From contig JALHIE010000006.1 of assembly GCA_022840285.1 (NCBI GenBank), forward strand, positions 1-37,394: DNA of 37,394 bases. Direction: 5' to 3'. Each line of letters begins with the position of its first letter. Position 1 is the stretch's first letter. This DNA is from Porphyromonadaceae bacterium. Its GTDB lineage: Bacteria; Bacteroidota; Bacteroidia; Bacteroidales; Dysgonomonadaceae. Below are positions 6,379 to 15,220 of this stretch, in pieces. The translations under genes and the position numbers were made by a program. A model generated the notes under the pieces. It was not told the origin of the DNA, did not search any database, and saw only the letters and a list, made by a program, of their open reading frames with translations.

Positions 6379-7287
6379 ATGGAAATAGAGGAATTAAAAA
6401 GCATACCCATTGACAAACTCCTTTCCCATCTTGGATTCGAGCCAGTCAACAGAATCAGGGGCGGTACACAGTTGCTCTACCGCTCCCCTTTCCGTGGCGA
6501 CCGTCATCCCTCCTTCTCGGTGTCTGTCGTCAAGAATGTATGGCAGGACTACGCAACCGGGACCGGCGGCAACGTCATTGACCTTGCCATTCTTCTGAAC
6601 GGCAATTGCTCCTTCCATGATGCCGCTGTGTGGCTGGAAGAGCAATCGAAAGCATTAGGGATAGGACCCATCGGCGTCCTTTCAAGCAGGGAGACAGTGG
6701 CTTTTATCCGCGAAACAGACCCTGTGATTAAAGATGTGAAGGTCACTGACCTAACTCACAGAGCCCTTCTTTCTTATTTGCATTCGAGACAAATCCCTGT
6801 GGATATTGGTACAAAGTATTGCCGTGAAGCCCATTACTCAGTGCGAGGACGGCCGTATTATGGAATCTGCTTCCTTAATATACTGGGCGGTATGGAAATT
6901 AGGAATGCCTATTTCAAGGGTTGTCATGGAGCAAAAGCTCCTTCCGTCGTCCCTCTATCGAAACAGAGCCGTTCCGAGGCTTGCTGCATTTTTGAGGGCT
7001 TCATGGATTTTCTGTCGTTCAAGACCCTAGTAGCTAAAGGATTCCCCAATCTAATTGACAGTGATTGTATAGTTCTAAATTCAACCAGCATCGTCAGCAG
7101 AGCCATCCCTTTCATCGATGTCTATGATAAGGCATACGCTTTCACTGACAACGACCTGGCAGGTCGCATGGCCCTTGAGCGCATTGAGTCAGCTATGCCT
7201 GGCAAAATCACTTCCCTATCGGATATGTACTACGATTTCAATGACCTCAATGATTTCCTTATGCACAGCCATGGAAGCCCTCGTTAG
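6379..7287 (+). CDS. Toprim-domain DNA primase
   Basis: 302 residues. The N-terminal part (about 1-85) resembles the CHC2 zinc-finger module of DnaG-type primases (YRSPFRGDRHPSFSV ... YATGTGGNVIDL) but the zinc cysteines are absent, as in many mobile-element primases. The Toprim core has EGFMDF with Glu206 and the acidic motif DND at residues 257-259 (AFTDNDLAGR), the metal-binding residues for nucleotidyl transfer. It is shorter than chromosomal DnaG and lacks the helicase-binding domain. With the RepA-like ATPase just upstream it suggests autonomous replication, or lagging-strand priming after transfer. A strong terminator follows at 7375. Confidence 0.8.
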   Translation: MEIEELKSIPIDKLLSHLGFEPVNRIRGGTQLLYRSPFRGDRHPSFSVSVVKNVWQDYATGTGGNVIDLAILLNGNCSFHDAAVWLEEQSKALGIGPIGVLSSRETVAFIRETDPVIKDVKVTDLTHRALLSYLHSRQIPVDIGTKYCREAHYSVRGRPYYGICFLNILGGMEIRNAYFKGCHGAKAPSVVPLSKQSRSEACCIFEGFMDFLSFKTLVAKGFPNLIDSDCIVLNSTSIVSRAIPFIDVYDKAYAFTDNDLAGRMALERIESAMPGKITSLSDMYYDFNDLNDFLMHSHGSPR

Positions 7288-7374
7288 GCGGAAGGTCTAT
7301 TCATCCGTCTGAGCAAGTGAATCTAGTGGCATTCCGGATGTCCAATGCGAATTCGGTTTTGTGGCAAACGTGCC

Positions 7375-7407
7375 AAAACTCCTCCATTTCGGGGGAGTTT
7401 TCTTTTT
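7375..7407 (+). terminator. Intrinsic terminator after the primase gene
   Basis: AAAACTCCTCC (7375-7385) pairs with GGGGGAGTTTT (7391-7401), 11 bp with one wobble and a 5-nt loop, followed by CTTTTTG. It cleanly separates the regulatory/replication block from the transfer operon, which therefore needs its own promoter further down. Confidence 0.85.
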
Positions 7408-7502
7408 GCCCGAAAATCTTGCTTTAAGTACCATTTTCAAGTACCAAATTGCCGATTTATGGGAAATTTTGCACTTTTTCCTAAAAAATTCTTCAACAAA
7501 TA

Positions 7503-7532
7503 TTTGGAATATGGATTTTGTTTATAGCTTGC
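7503..7532 (+). promoter_or_regulatory. Candidate promoter of the transfer operon
   Basis: TTTG (7503-7506), 18-nt spacer and TAGCTTGC (7525-7532) partly fit the Bacteroides consensus, with two mismatches in the -7 box. Start would be near 7540, about 80 nt ahead of the first operon gene. A weak match may mean that an activator is required; a promoter elsewhere in 7408-7600 is possible. Confidence 0.3.
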
Positions 7533-7620
7533 ACCAGTGAGGACAACAAAAATGACCGTTTTTTGGCACTATTGTACAACCTCCGATGGCAAACCATATG
7601 GCAAAAATAGATAAGAAAAT

Positions 7621-8130
7621 ATGAGCGGATTCTGGATTTTCGCAATCGTCCTGACAGCGGCTTATGTGCTTTATTACGGTATCATCATAAGCATCGATCT
7701 GTACGGGAAACCCAAGGAGCAGAACAAGGACTCTGAGGAGACATTTGAGATTAAGGATATGGAGTTCGAGGCTCCCAAGGCTGTCGAAGAAACATCCGGC
7801 GGTTTCCGCATCTCCGAGGATGATGGAGAAGGTGGCAACAAGTGGAATGAGACTGTTACAAGACAGTTGACACCAGCTGTTGAGCAGGAAGATGCTCCCA
7901 AGCTTGACGCTACCGGGAAGCCGCTCTCCCCTGCCCAGGAGAAAATCAACGAGACACAGGAGAACATGGAGGACATTGATGTTCAGTATAACGGCGAGCT
8001 GATGAACGAGACCATGAAGATGGCAATACTCACGGGCAAGCCCCTTCCTGTTAAAATTAATAAGGTAGCTGCCGGCAATTCCGGTGAAGGAGGAAAGGGA
8101 AATGTTACGAAAGGTATTGACAGGCTGTAA
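7621..8130 (+). CDS. Small membrane-anchored protein opening the transfer operon
   Basis: 169 residues: one N-terminal membrane segment (residues 4-26, FWIFAIVLTAAYVLYYGIIISI), then an acidic, low-complexity tail with Glu/Asp-rich stretches. No catalytic motif is visible. It stands directly before the TraE pilins, the place of traD in CTnDOT-type operons, but I see no sequence basis to name it so. Its last 29 nt overlap the next gene, indicating translational coupling. Bitopic topology with the tail on one side of the inner membrane is inferred from the single hydrophobic segment. Confidence 0.75.
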   Translation: MSGFWIFAIVLTAAYVLYYGIIISIDLYGKPKEQNKDSEETFEIKDMEFEAPKAVEETSGGFRISEDDGEGGNKWNETVTRQLTPAVEQEDAPKLDATGKPLSPAQEKINETQENMEDIDVQYNGELMNETMKMAILTGKPLPVKINKVAAGNSGEGGKGNVTKGIDRL

Positions 8131-8464
8131 AGGACGGATCTTGCGAACCATTGTGATGACCATCCTGCTGGGAGTAATCCAGATACCGGACGCTGCGGCA
8201 AAGTGCGGTGGCGTGAATTACTCCTGGGGAGCCGATGCCCTTGCGACTGCCCATGACTTCACGGTGACTATGATGCAGTATGTTCAATACATATGTTATG
8301 CAGTGGCTGGTGTAGTGTCCGTCATATCCGGACTACTGGTTTACATCAAAATGCAGAATGGCGAAAGCGACACAAAAAAGGATATTGAGTTGCTTGTTGG
8401 AGCCGGACTGTTCTTGATAGGTGCTTCGATAGTATTCCCGGCATTTTTCGGGTATCGTACATAA
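8102..8464 (+). CDS. traE: TraE-like conjugative transfer protein (DUF4134), first copy
   Basis: 120 residues. It has an N-terminal signal segment ending near AAAKC and then two hydrophobic helices (YVQYICYAVAGVVSVISGLL and LLVGAGLFLIGASIVF) joined by a short charged loop (KMQNGESDTKKD). This is the DUF4134/TraE pattern, thought to be the pilin-like (VirB2 equivalent) subunit of Bacteroides type IV secretion systems. I chose ATG 8102 rather than the upstream in-frame GTG at 8084 because an AGGAGG Shine-Dalgarno lies a few nt before it. It overlaps the previous gene by 29 nt. A second DUF4134 gene follows 119 nt later. Confidence 0.8.
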   Translation: MLRKVLTGCKGRILRTIVMTILLGVIQIPDAAAKCGGVNYSWGADALATAHDFTVTMMQYVQYICYAVAGVVSVISGLLVYIKMQNGESDTKKDIELLVGAGLFLIGASIVFPAFFGYRT

Positions 8465-8583
8465 CGGCTTGACCACCCGGACTGACTGCTGGAAGGCCAA
8501 CAGCATGAGGCGAGGGTTCAAGAAAGCTCTGCTGCAGAAGAGCTGATATAGTAACAAGGTAATTAACAAACAATCAGACAACA

Positions 8584-8937
8584 ATGAGAAAGTTAGGAAA
8601 ACGACTCAAAAGTATAGTCACTTCCCCACGTCTCGGAGCCATGGCTCTCACGCTGCTTGTCAGTACGGCCACTTTCGCACAGAATGCGGCCGGTGACTAC
8701 ACCGCCGGAACCAACGCGCTCTCGACTGTCGCGGAAGAGATTGCGAAATATGTGCCGATTGTCGTCAAACTCTGCTACGCCATCGCTGGTGTGGTAGCCA
8801 TCATCGGCGCAATCAGTGTGTACATCGCCATGAACAACGAGGAACAGGATGTCAAGAAGAAGATCATGATGGTCGTCGGTGCCTGTATCTTCCTCGTGGC
8901 AGCTGCACAGGCTCTGCCTCTGTTCTTCGGTCTGTAA
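8584..8937 (+). CDS. traE: TraE-like conjugative transfer protein (DUF4134), second copy
   Basis: 117 residues with a cleavable signal peptide (ends near TATFAQ) and two membrane helices flanking a basic/acidic loop (MNNEEQDVKKK), the same layout as the preceding gene. Shared positions include CYAIAGVV vs CYAVAGVV, the VYI-M-N-E start of the loop and LPLFFG vs FPAFFG at the end. It is therefore a paralogue, but clearly diverged. The family is the VirB2-like pilin candidate of CTnDOT-class systems. The 119-nt gap before it is the largest inside the operon and may hold a separate ribosome-binding or control site. TraF follows closely. Confidence 0.85.
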   Translation: MRKLGKRLKSIVTSPRLGAMALTLLVSTATFAQNAAGDYTAGTNALSTVAEEIAKYVPIVVKLCYAIAGVVAIIGAISVYIAMNNEEQDVKKKIMMVVGACIFLVAAAQALPLFFGL

Positions 8938-8963
8938 CCAGTAATCAACAACAAGACTGATGG

Positions 8964-9266
8964 ATGGAAAAAACAGTCAAGGACAGCCGCTACCCAGATT
9001 ACCCACTGTTCAAGGGCCTGCAACGCCCCCTTGAATTTATGGGTCTTCAAGGACGGTACATCTATTGGGCGGCAGGCACCGCTGGTGCGGCCATTCTGGG
9101 CTTCATCATCGTGTACTGCATCGCAGGATTCGTTGCAGGTCTCATCACTCTCGCCATGGCCATCACGGTCGGAGCCGGCCTCATTCTCATCATGAAGAGG
9201 AAAGGTCTCCACTCCAAGAAGAACGACCACGGTGTGTACATCTTCGCATACTCAAAGAGATTATAA
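8964..9266 (+). CDS. traF: TraF-like inner-membrane protein (DUF4133)
   Basis: 100 residues. It starts with a short polar segment (YPLFKGLQRPLEFMGLQGRY), then two adjacent membrane helices (YIYWAAGTAGAAILGFIIVY and FVAGLITLAMAITVGAGLIL), ending in a basic tail. The length, the FKGLQRPLEF-type motif and placement between TraE and TraG are those of DUF4133/TraF, the VirB3 counterpart that works with the VirB4 ATPase at the inner membrane. The ATG at 8964 is preceded by an overlapping out-of-frame ATG at 8960. Confidence 0.85.
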   Translation: MEKTVKDSRYPDYPLFKGLQRPLEFMGLQGRYIYWAAGTAGAAILGFIIVYCIAGFVAGLITLAMAITVGAGLILIMKRKGLHSKKNDHGVYIFAYSKRL

Positions 9267-9326
9267 ACTTTCAAGGCGGGCTCACCCCGTACAGGATGAG
9301 CCTGCTTTAAAACAAAAACAGCAGGA

Positions 9327-11867
9327 ATGACACTCTATGTAATCTTGATATTCGTAGCAATACTTGGAGGAATGGCCATATCGGTAGCCGCGTTCGGCAC
9401 CGGAGGCAAACGCAAGAAGATATTCCAGGACATCTACTTCACGATTGAGGAAGTGGATGGCGTGGCCGTTCTCTACACCAAGACCGGCGAGTACTCATCC
9501 ATTCTGAAGATGGAGAACCCGGTCCAGAAGTATTCGGCGAACATAGATGCCTACTATGAGTTCACCCAGCTGTTCACCTCCATTGCCCAGACTCTTGGCG
9601 AGGGATATGCGCTGCAGAAGCAGGACGTATTCAGCCGCAGACATTTCAGCGATGAAAGCGGTGACAGCCACGAGTACCTTTCCGACAGCTATTTCCGCTA
9701 TTTCAGGGGACGTGAGTACACCGATGCCGTGACTTATCTTGTTATCACCCAGGAATGCCGAAAAGGCCGTCTCTTCTCATACGACTCAAGGAAATGGAGG
9801 GATTTCCAGGTCAAGACGCGCAAGGTTCTTGACCAGCTGAAGGATGCTGGTGTGAAAGCCCGGTTCCTCTCAAAGAAAGAGGCCAACAACTATGTTGACC
9901 GCTATTTCGCCATGAACTTCACTGACAAGACAGTCTCAATGACCGGATTCAAGGTCGATGATGAGACCATCTCCATGGGAGACCGCAAGTGCAAGTTCTA
10001 TTCACTCGTCGATGTGGACAGCATCAGTCTGCCGTCTCTCATCAGACCGTTCACCAATATCGAGGTGAACAATGCCACGATGCCTGTTGACCTGCTAAAT
10101 GCCATAGACAGCATTCCGGGAGCACAGGCCGTCATCTACAACCAGATCATTTTCGTTCCGGGACAGAAGCACGAGCTTGCCGTCCTGGACAAGAAGAAGA
10201 ACAGACATGCCAGCATCCCGAGCCCTGCCAACCAGATGGCCGTCGAGGACATCAAGAAGGTGCAGGAGGTCATTGCCAGGGAGAGCAAGCAGCTTGTCTA
10301 TAGCCATTTCAATCTTGCCGTGGTCACAGGCCGTGACACGGATTTCCAGAAATGCACCAATCATATTGAGAACGCCTTCGGGCGACTCGGCATTCACATC
10401 AGCAAGCGGGCCTACAACCAGCTTGAGCTGTTCGTGAACTCGTTCCCGGGCAACTGCTACGGAATGAATCCGGACTATGACCGTTTCCTCACCCTGAGTG
10501 ACGCAGCGGCCTGTCTGATGTATAAGGAGAAGATACAGCACAGCGAGGAAACCCCGCTGAAGATATACTACACCGACCGCCAGGGCGTGCCTGTGGCCAT
10601 TGACATAACAGGAAAGGAGGGAAAGGAAAAGATAACAGACAACTCGAACTTTTTCTGCCTCGGCCCTTCAGGAAGCGGCAAGTCCTTCCACATGAATTCT
10701 GTCGTCAGGCAGATGTGGGAGCAGAACACGGATATTGTACTTGTCGATACCGGTAACTCATACGAGGGTCTCTGCGAATATGTCGGAGGAAAATACATAA
10801 GCTATACGGACGAGCATCCCATCACGATGAACCCGTTCCGCATCAAGCGTGAGGAATACAACATCGAGAAGGTGGGATTCCTGAAGAACCTCATCATGCT
10901 CATCTGGAAAGGCACCCAGGGCACTGTCACCAAGACGGAGGACAAGCTCATCGAGCAGGCCATCACAGAGTATTTCGCAGCCCATTTCGACGGGAAGATT
11001 GACAACCTCTGCTTCAACACCTTCTATGAGTTCAGTGTGAAAAGGCTCCCTGAGATTTGCAACGAAAATAACCTTGCCGGAATCGACCTGTCAGCCTACA
11101 ACTATCTGATGAAGGAGTTCTACAAGGGCGGCAACCATGAGGTGACACTGAACGAGGACCTGGACACCAGCCTCTTTGATGAGACGTTCATCGTCTTCGA
11201 GATTGACTCCATCAAGGATGACCCTCTCCTTTTCCCTCTCGTTACACTCATCATCATGGATCTTTTCATCCAGAAGATGCGAATCAAGAAGAACCGCAAG
11301 ATTCTGGTCATTGAGGAGGCATGGAAGGCCATCGCCTCCCCTATGATGGCCGAATACATCAAGTACCTCTACAAGACCGCCAGAAAGTTCTGGGCAAGCG
11401 TCGGTGTGGTGACACAGGAGATTCAGGACATCGTTGGCTCCCCTATCGTCAAGGAAGCCATCATCAACAACTCCGATGTTGTGATGCTGCTTGACCAGAG
11501 CAAGTTCAGGGAGCGTTTCGACGAGATTCAGGCCATTCTTGGACTGACCGAGGTGGACTGCAAGAAGATCTTCACCATCAACAGACTGGAGAATAAGGAA
11601 GGGCGCAGCTTCTTCCGTGAGGTCTTTATCAGAAGAGGCCAGGTCGGAGCGGTATATGGAGTCGAGGAACCGCATGAGTGCTATATGACCTACACCACGG
11701 AAAGAGCCGAGAAGGATGCCTTGAAACTGTACAAAGCGGAACTCCGTTGCAACCACCAGCAGGCCATCGAAGCCTACTGTCGGGACTGGGACCGCAGTGG
11801 CATCAGCAAATCGCTGCCGTTCGCCCAGAAGGTCAACGAGGCGGGACATGTACTAAATCTCAAATGA
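9327..11867 (+). CDS. traG: TraG conjugation ATPase (VirB4 family)
   Basis: 846 residues, the energising ATPase of the secretion channel. An N-terminal hydrophobic segment (2-24) is followed by the DUF3875-type region and a RecA-like ATPase domain. Walker A GPSGSGKS is at residues 446-453 and Walker B ILVIEEAW at 659-666, with Glu663/Glu664. A downstream VTQEIQDI segment fits the usual VirB4 sensor region. Length and architecture match TraG of CTnDOT and relatives. It uses ATP at the inner membrane to drive pilus and channel assembly. The gene lies between TraF and a run of three exported proteins; the 59-nt gap upstream has no obvious control element. Confidence 0.93.
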   Translation: MTLYVILIFVAILGGMAISVAAFGTGGKRKKIFQDIYFTIEEVDGVAVLYTKTGEYSSILKMENPVQKYSANIDAYYEFTQLFTSIAQTLGEGYALQKQDVFSRRHFSDESGDSHEYLSDSYFRYFRGREYTDAVTYLVITQECRKGRLFSYDSRKWRDFQVKTRKVLDQLKDAGVKARFLSKKEANNYVDRYFAMNFTDKTVSMTGFKVDDETISMGDRKCKFYSLVDVDSISLPSLIRPFTNIEVNNATMPVDLLNAIDSIPGAQAVIYNQIIFVPGQKHELAVLDKKKNRHASIPSPANQMAVEDIKKVQEVIARESKQLVYSHFNLAVVTGRDTDFQKCTNHIENAFGRLGIHISKRAYNQLELFVNSFPGNCYGMNPDYDRFLTLSDAAACLMYKEKIQHSEETPLKIYYTDRQGVPVAIDITGKEGKEKITDNSNFFCLGPSGSGKSFHMNSVVRQMWEQNTDIVLVDTGNSYEGLCEYVGGKYISYTDEHPITMNPFRIKREEYNIEKVGFLKNLIMLIWKGTQGTVTKTEDKLIEQAITEYFAAHFDGKIDNLCFNTFYEFSVKRLPEICNENNLAGIDLSAYNYLMKEFYKGGNHEVTLNEDLDTSLFDETFIVFEIDSIKDDPLLFPLVTLIIMDLFIQKMRIKKNRKILVIEEAWKAIASPMMAEYIKYLYKTARKFWASVGVVTQEIQDIVGSPIVKEAIINNSDVVMLLDQSKFRERFDEIQAILGLTEVDCKKIFTINRLENKEGRSFFREVFIRRGQVGAVYGVEEPHECYMTYTTERAEKDALKLYKAELRCNHQQAIEAYCRDWDRSGISKSLPFAQKVNEAGHVLNLK

Positions 11868-11874
11868 AAGTAAA

Positions 11875-14400
11875 ATGAGGAAAGTCCTGCATATAATATT
11901 GGTTACAATCGTTCTTCTTATGCCGAAGAGCGCCATGGCCCAGTACTACAGCATCAACATTGATGCGAAGACTGCTGCGGCCATGGTTGCGGCATACGGT
12001 ACTGGAACGGCAGCCGAGGCATACTATAATGCCCAGATACAGGACATTCGCAAGCACTACCGGGCAGCCGAGGTGGCAGCTGCCGCCATCTTCTCATCCA
12101 AATATCTTGACCGTCGGGCACTCACTGATCTGGGAATATGGGCAAGTGCAACGGAGAACTACTATTACCGCCGAATCTATAACATGGTTTCGGCCAAGAT
12201 AATGCCGAAAATCTGGACTGTAGGCGGCATGATGCTGCGCAGTCCGCAGAATGCGCTCTATTGGGGTTCATATCTGATGAAGATCTGTGACGACACCAAA
12301 TCTTTGTGTATGCAGTTCGAGTCGGTTGTCACCAACAGCACGCTATCATTCAGCGACATCGCCTTTCTTGAACTCAACTCCAATGTAGCGGACCTGTTGA
12401 ATCTCTCAGAGCTCGGTGACATAGATTTCCGTGGGATGCTTGACACTTTTGGAGAGGCCGGTGAACACATCACCCTCGACAACCTCAAGTCAGACCTTGG
12501 GACACTGTATCAGAAAGGTGTGTCACTGGCTGCCACGGGTATCAGCAACCTTGGTGAGAGTTTGCTCCAGAGAAGCAATTTCAACGACCTGTTTGAAGGG
12601 AAGATTGGAGCTGCTCTGACCATCGTGGACAACTATCAGGGCCTGTTCCAGTCCTTCGAGAACAATGCCGGCCAGACGCTGCTGAATCTTGTCGGCGGCG
12701 AGGAAGGCGTTGCCAACCTCTTCAATATTTCCGACTACAGCCTTACATCCTGGATTGATGATTATGCCCGTGAGCAGATGGGACAGTATTACACCCAGAG
12801 ATGGTATATATACAAGAGGGAAACTGGAAGTGAGACCATCTGCAACTACACTCCGCCTAGAGGTAATAAAGACATCACCGACGGCAACCACTGGTACAGG
12901 ATAAGCACCTCCAGTTCGAGTTTTAACCCATCCTCATCCCAGCTTGCGGCTGCCAGAGCCAACAGCGAAGCCCGTGCTGGATGGTCGCAGACGAAAGTAA
13001 ATAATCTAAACTCAGCCAATGACGGCACGAGATACTATATCTCCTACTGGCTGAACAGCTATATCATCAAGGGGTTCTTCGGCAATGTCAAGTCCAAGGC
13101 ATACGCCTATTCCATCGCCGTCACCAGGTCATGGGACACTGAGGAAGAAGTCTATGAGGATTACTTCGACTCCTACTCCATGGATTTGAACACCTTCAAG
13201 GCACAGCTTCAGGCACGTCTGAACGAGATGAACGAGAACGAGGAAGGAGTTACCTACTATATCGGTTCCGATGAGAAGAACTACTACCAGACCACCGATG
13301 AACGCACTATTGAAGGTGTCGAGGCAGTGACCATCAGCGTGACCTGCACCGACGGGGCAAAGCTCGGCGAGGGCTCCACACAGTACAAGTGTTCATCCTG
13401 CGGCAGCTCCCTTTCTGCGCACACTAAGGAATGCTCCATGAAGACATCCATCATTGAATCCGGCACCGACACATCGGAGCTGGAGGCCATGGAGTCGGAA
13501 CTCCGTTCAAAGATTGATGACCTCAATTCAATGATCCGTGCACTGGAAAATGAGAATGCCGCACTCCTGAAGGAAATCTCCACCGCGAGCATTGAGGATG
13601 CCGTCGGACTGCGCCAGAAGTACAACGAGAACAAGGATAAGATCGATATCCTCAAGGCCGAGCTGGCCGATTACCAGAGTCAGCTTGACGAAGTCTCGGA
13701 GGCCATTTCAGAAGCCGATTCAGACGATGACGTTCCTACGGACGACTACCGCAGGATTCCGGCGCTCATGCAGGAATGCCAGCAGACCTACGGGCTTATC
13801 TGGCAGGATGCAGGCTCATGGAGCGGCTACACATTCATCAGGAAAGCCAAGCTGCCGGACATGAATGCGACAGTGACCTTCAAGGCCAAGCTCTCCATTG
13901 CCAGGAAGCCCAAGTATTTCCTCTGGATAAAGATTCACAGGGCCATCGTTCAGATAGACTGGGAACTCACTTCGGAACTCACCAGCACACAGGTTGTGGA
14001 CGTGCTGACCCTTGACAGCTCCATGAGCGAGAAGGAAAAGACGGACCTGGTCAACAACAGAGTCTCAGAAGTGGCAAGGATGTACCCGTCCTGCAAGGTA
14101 TCAACCGAATATGTCAAGAGCGACCCGCTTCAGGAGGATGACACGACAGACACCTATCACCTGCTTTGGTCAAGTGACAGGCTGGAGATTGCCCGTGAGA
14201 TTGACAGCAGGATCACCAAGATTTACGCTGACCTTGTCTCTCTTGAGAAGATGATGGCATACAAGTACAGGTTCATCGACTTCCTGCGTGATGTCAATCC
14301 GCTTGTGGATTCGGACCAGGGACGCAAGCTCACCGTGGCTGAGGAGTGCAAGAAACAATGGTTGGAGAATGCCCGCAAGGGAAAACAGGATGAGGAGTGA
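11875..14400 (+). CDS. Large secreted protein of the transfer operon, unrecognised
   Basis: 841 residues with a clear signal peptide (MRKVLHIILVTIVLLMPKSAMA, cut before QYYS), so it should act in the periplasm or at the outer membrane. It is rich in Tyr and Ser in its first half. A possible zinc-binding knuckle has Cys506, Cys509, His516 and Cys520. A long coiled coil spans about 530-615 (SELEAMESELRSKIDDLNSM ...). The C-terminal part is mixed alpha/beta. I cannot assign it to a family; the CTnDOT operon has no protein of this size at this point. Position after TraG and before TraJ suggests a component or tip of the transfer apparatus. It starts 7 nt after the traG stop. Confidence 0.75.
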   Translation: MRKVLHIILVTIVLLMPKSAMAQYYSINIDAKTAAAMVAAYGTGTAAEAYYNAQIQDIRKHYRAAEVAAAAIFSSKYLDRRALTDLGIWASATENYYYRRIYNMVSAKIMPKIWTVGGMMLRSPQNALYWGSYLMKICDDTKSLCMQFESVVTNSTLSFSDIAFLELNSNVADLLNLSELGDIDFRGMLDTFGEAGEHITLDNLKSDLGTLYQKGVSLAATGISNLGESLLQRSNFNDLFEGKIGAALTIVDNYQGLFQSFENNAGQTLLNLVGGEEGVANLFNISDYSLTSWIDDYAREQMGQYYTQRWYIYKRETGSETICNYTPPRGNKDITDGNHWYRISTSSSSFNPSSSQLAAARANSEARAGWSQTKVNNLNSANDGTRYYISYWLNSYIIKGFFGNVKSKAYAYSIAVTRSWDTEEEVYEDYFDSYSMDLNTFKAQLQARLNEMNENEEGVTYYIGSDEKNYYQTTDERTIEGVEAVTISVTCTDGAKLGEGSTQYKCSSCGSSLSAHTKECSMKTSIIESGTDTSELEAMESELRSKIDDLNSMIRALENENAALLKEISTASIEDAVGLRQKYNENKDKIDILKAELADYQSQLDEVSEAISEADSDDDVPTDDYRRIPALMQECQQTYGLIWQDAGSWSGYTFIRKAKLPDMNATVTFKAKLSIARKPKYFLWIKIHRAIVQIDWELTSELTSTQVVDVLTLDSSMSEKEKTDLVNNRVSEVARMYPSCKVSTEYVKSDPLQEDDTTDTYHLLWSSDRLEIAREIDSRITKIYADLVSLEKMMAYKYRFIDFLRDVNPLVDSDQGRKLTVAEECKKQWLENARKGKQDEE

Positions 14401-14401
14401 C

Positions 14402-15220
14402 ATGAGGAAGGGACTGTACATAATCATCTGCCTGCTGGCATTCTTCCCGGACATTGCACATGCCCAGTGGAGTTTTGACGTGCCTTCCATTGAGGCCTAC
14501 ATCAATGACCACAAGGAACAGCGCAGCCTTCTCATTGCCAGAGCCACACTGGAGCAGAGCAATGCCCTGCTGCATGAATACAGCAAGGATGCGAACGTGG
14601 ATTTCAGGGAGATAAACGTGGAGCTTGACAAATACACACGAGCCTTTGACGTGATTGATGTCCTGTACCAGACACTCAGGACATCCCTGAACGCCTACGA
14701 CACCTACGATAATATCAGCAAGCGTCTTGTTGACTACAAGAACATGCTGACGCAATATCACGACAAATGTCTCAGCCAGCTGGACATAGTCAGCACCGAT
14801 ACGCTCATCATTTCCGTCAACAGGCACATGCTGGAGATGGTGGCCGGTGAGTGTCAGAACATATACAGGTCATTCAGCGACCTTGTCCTGTATGTTACAG
14901 GGACAGCGGCGTGCAGCTCGTCCGACCTCCTGATGGTCCTTGAAAGCATCAACAAGGCGATGGACAGCATAAGGCTTCATCTGAACACTGCCTATTTCGA
15001 GACATGGAAATACATACAGGTCAGGACCGGCTACTGGAAGGCGCAAGTCTATAGGGCCAAGTCCCTGCCTGAGATACTTGAAGGGTCATTCGGCAGATGG
15101 CGGATGGCCGGCAAACTTGATTATAAAAAGTACTACAATGAAACGGATCATTCTTTCATGCATTGCAGCCGTCTGTGCCTTCTCGGCACAGGCACAGTAC
15201 GTGACATACAACCACAGTGA
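14402..15220 (+). CDS. Secreted helical protein, member of a three-paralogue family
   Basis: 272 residues. A signal peptide (ends DIAHAQ) is followed by an all-helical body. Its final helices (LNTAYFETW ... FGRWRMAGK) resemble the ends of the products of 27863-28609 and 28621-29313, so the three look like diverged paralogues. The ATG at 14402 is 1 nt after the previous stop. Unlike the paralogues, which end about ten residues after the Arg-Trp motif, this one runs on for about 30 more residues. That tail overlaps the next gene by 83 nt, suggesting a lost stop or a frameshift. A VirB5-like position between VirB4 and VirB6 genes hints at a minor pilin or periplasmic factor, without sequence proof. 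Confidence 0.75.
   Translation: MRKGLYIIICLLAFFPDIAHAQWSFDVPSIEAYINDHKEQRSLLIARATLEQSNALLHEYSKDANVDFREINVELDKYTRAFDVIDVLYQTLRTSLNAYDTYDNISKRLVDYKNMLTQYHDKCLSQLDIVSTDTLIISVNRHMLEMVAGECQNIYRSFSDLVLYVTGTAACSSSDLLMVLESINKAMDSIRLHLNTAYFETWKYIQVRTGYWKAQVYRAKSLPEILEGSFGRWRMAGKLDYKKYYNETDHSFMHCSRLCLLGTGTVRDIQPQ

Larger units (their letters stand above)
7288..7620. other. Non-coding region between the replication and transfer modules
   Basis: No gene is supported in these 333 nt; a small open frame at 7345-7527 runs straight through the terminator and is rejected. The region holds the terminator at 7375-7407, two AAGTACCA direct repeats (7426-7433, 7439-7446), a TGGCAAA/TTTGGCAC set (7361-7378, 7561-7570, 7583-7603), the palindrome CAAATATTTG (7497-7506) and a weak promoter candidate (7503-7532). 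Several motifs are shared with the integrase upstream region, so the two ends may be co-regulated. Confidence 0.5.

Noticed and set aside
7345..7527. 60-codon frame before the transfer operon
   Set aside because: It runs through the intrinsic terminator at 7375-7407 and has an odd Phe/Lys/Cys-rich composition.
11091..11849. 252-codon minus-strand frame opposite traG
   Set aside because: Shadow of a strongly supported VirB4 gene; no own start signals or motif.
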